Source: Reclinomonas americana ATCC 50394 (taxonomy: Eukaryota; Jakobida; Jakobea; Jakobida). Taken from it: a DNA stretch of 48,641 nucleotides. The position numbers were made by a program, and so were the translations under genes. The DNA lies in contig PS015369.1 in assembly GCA_048213135.1 (NCBI GenBank), positions 39,100 through 87,740 of the forward strand, given 5' to 3'. Below, piece after piece: positions 47,059-48,641 of this stretch; the stretch's first letter is position 1, and every line of letters begins with the position of its first letter. The notes under the pieces were generated by a model. The model worked only from the letters and a program-made list of their open reading frames with translations. It did no database searches and had not been told where the DNA came from.

Positions 47059-47993
47059 ATGCCACTTTCCGATTATGAAGTGCTTGGTGTGTTGGGACAA
47101 GGCACTTATGGAAAGGTATGTCTGTCTGTGTGAGTGAGTGTGAGTGAGAGAGAGAGAGAGGGAGACAGAGAGCGCGGGCCCTCGCGACTCCTCGAGAGAG
47201 CAACACAGCTTGTTGTCTCTTTCTTTCTCTGTCTGTGTTCTTCTCTCTCTCTCTCTCTNNNNNNNNNNNNNNNNNNNNNNNNNNNNNNNNNNNNNNNNNN
47301 NNNNNNNNNNNNNNNNNNNNNNNNNNNNNNNNNNNNNNNNNNNNNNNNNNNNNNNNNNNNNNNNNNNNNNNNNNNNNNNNNNNNNNNNNNNNNNNNNNNN
47401 NNNNNNNNNNNNNNNNNNNNNNNNNNNNNNNNNNNNNNNNNNNNNNNNNNNNNNNNNNNNNNNNNNNNNNNNNNNNNNNNNNNNNNNNNNNNNNNNNNNN
47501 NNNNNNNNNNNNNNNNNNNNNNNNNNNNNNNNNNNNNNNNNNNNNNNNNNNNNNNNNNNNNNNNNNNNNNNNNNNNNNNNNNNNNNNNNNNNNNNNNNNN
47601 NNNNNNNNNNNNNNNNNNNNNNNNNNNNNNNNNNNNNNNNNNNNNNNNNNNNNNNNNNNNNNNNNNNNNNNNNNNNNNNNNNNNNNNNNNNNNNNNNNNN
47701 NNNNNNNNNNNNNNNNNNNNNNNNNNNNNNNNNNNNNNNNNNNNNNNNNNNNNNNNNNNNNNNNNNNNNNNNNNNNNNNNNNNNNNNNNNNNNNNNNNNN
47801 NNNNNNNNNNNNNNNNNNNNNNNNNNNNNNNNNNNNNNNNNNNNNNNNNNNNNNNNNNNNNNNNNNNNNNNNNNNNNNNNNNNNNNNNNNNNNNNNNNNN
47901 NNNNNNNNNNNNNNNNNNNNNNNNNNNNNNNNNNNNNNNNNNNNNNNNNNNNNNNNNNNNNNNNNNNNNNNNNNNNNNNNNNNNNNNGTACGT

Positions 47994-48056
<63 letters not shown>

Positions 48057-48641
48057 TTCTCTCTCCTCCTCTGCTTCTCTGCGTGACTCTCCATTCTTCT
48101 GTCGCTGACTACTGTTGCTTCTCATTGCGCCTTCGTGCTTCCCTGTTGAGTTCTCGATCAGAATTTTGTCATTGATATGATCGCATGCTGATCCCAGTCT
48201 GCCGTTTCTTCTTCCTGCCTCTCTCTCTCTCTGACTCTCTGTGTGGTGTTGCTTGAGTTGTCGATCTGCACATGTCTCTGATTCAAGATCATGTACTCCA
48301 AGTTGATCTCTGTCTCTTTCCGTCCCTCTTCTTCTCTGTGCGACTCTCCATTCTTCTATTGCTGACTGCTGGCGTTGAGTTGCTGTTCTTGTCTTTGCTA
48401 CTCGCACGGACATCACAGTCCGATTGTTTTCTTTCTTCCTTCCTTTCTATCTCTCTCTCCCCTCTCATCGGGTGTCCCTCTTTACCATTCGATCTGTCGC
48501 ACCCTTATCGCAATGTTGTTGGAAAGAGAGTGATTCCTGCATGGTCTCACCCTTCCCTTCTCCTCCTCCCCCTCCTCCCCCTTTACCCCCTTCGTTTTCA
48601 AACAGGTCTACCGCGTTATTCGCCGCGCCGACGGCTTCGAG
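47059..48641 (+). CDS. Protein kinase, N-terminus only (window ends)
   Basis: Exon 1 is 47059-47115 (MPLSDYEVLGVLGQGTYGK), exon 2 starts at 48606 (VYRVIRRADGFE) and runs off the window. Joined, they form a glycine-rich loop G-x-G-x-x-G-x-V followed by the first strands of a kinase domain, with the catalytic Lys expected just beyond the window. The start-of-protein position of the domain and the wording suit NEK-type or related Ser/Thr kinases, but subfamily cannot be fixed from 31 residues. The intron (47116-48605) is about 1.5 kb with (CT)n tracts and the gap 47259-47987. Confidence 0.72.
47259..48055. repeat. (CT)n microsatellite with gap in kinase intron
   Basis: CT run up to 47258, Ns 47259-47987, then GTACGTAG (gap-edge sequence) and (CT)n at about 47996-48052. 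Beyond it, 48060-48600 is pyrimidine-rich. A diverged duplication is visible: the words TCTCTGTGCGACTCTCCATT and CTTCT(A/G)TTGCTGACT(A/G)CT near 48335 resemble those near 48075. Confidence 0.85.

Overview
This window is nuclear DNA of an intron-rich, GC-rich unicellular eukaryote (a protist). The signs are spliceosomal introns with clear exon phases, ER signal peptides, a dynactin actin-related protein, a SAC/FYVE phosphoinositide phosphatase, RING ligases, a secreted GH16 glucanase, and abundant (GA)n/(CT)n/(CA)n microsatellites. There are no operons or prokaryotic features. The species is not assignable from sequence alone; a free-living amoeboid or flagellate protist fits the gene content. 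Ten N-gaps (5168-5535, 9053-9867, 12453-13407, 13923-14037, 16712-16761, 21005-21351, 26356-26375, 29612-29631, 38400-38800, 47259-47987) interrupt it, mostly inside microsatellite introns.

Layout, left to right: RRM/RRM/RING gene (+, 463-3431); a very large SAC9-like phosphatase with FYVE finger and lectin-like C-terminus (-, 3570-14492, about 30 exons); a repeat-rich divergent promoter; Arp10/dynactin Arp11-like gene (+, 15164-17236); secretory cyclophilin (-, 17432-19268); seven-repeat WD40 gene with nearly identical repeats (+, 19678-20794); multi-pass membrane RING protein (+, 21877-24520); TPR/coiled-coil protein (+, 24775-27951); secreted protein ending in three knottin-like Cys modules (+, 28160-32154); intronless urea transporter fused to ankyrin repeats (+, 33291-36182); small unidentified gene (-, about 36183-36688); small secreted helical protein (+, 36761-37491); GH16 beta-1,3-glucanase (+, 38206-40560); GDPD-family phosphodiesterase (-, 41458-44031); ankyrin protein with a possible myristoylation start (+, about 44807-46732); start of a protein kinase (+, 47059 to the window end). 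The genes are functionally unrelated to each other, as expected for a eukaryotic chromosome segment, though several act at membranes (SAC9-like, GDPD, urea transporter, membrane RING) or are secreted (cyclophilin, Cys-rich protein, GH16).

The most unusual signal is in the splicing. When exons are joined by phase and protein conservation, 22 introns in 9 genes begin with the same non-canonical hexamer GTTGCG, and none of the 22 has G as the last exon base. They sit beside ordinary GTGAGT-type introns, two GC-AG introns and several introns of only about 29-37 nt. This looks like a distinct 5' splice-site class. Other points of interest are the SAC-FYVE architecture, the urea transporter-ankyrin fusion, homogenised WD40 repeats, a translatable retained intron, and minisatellite growth inside long introns. 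TACG-ordered sequence at gap edges is most likely a pyrosequencing artefact.
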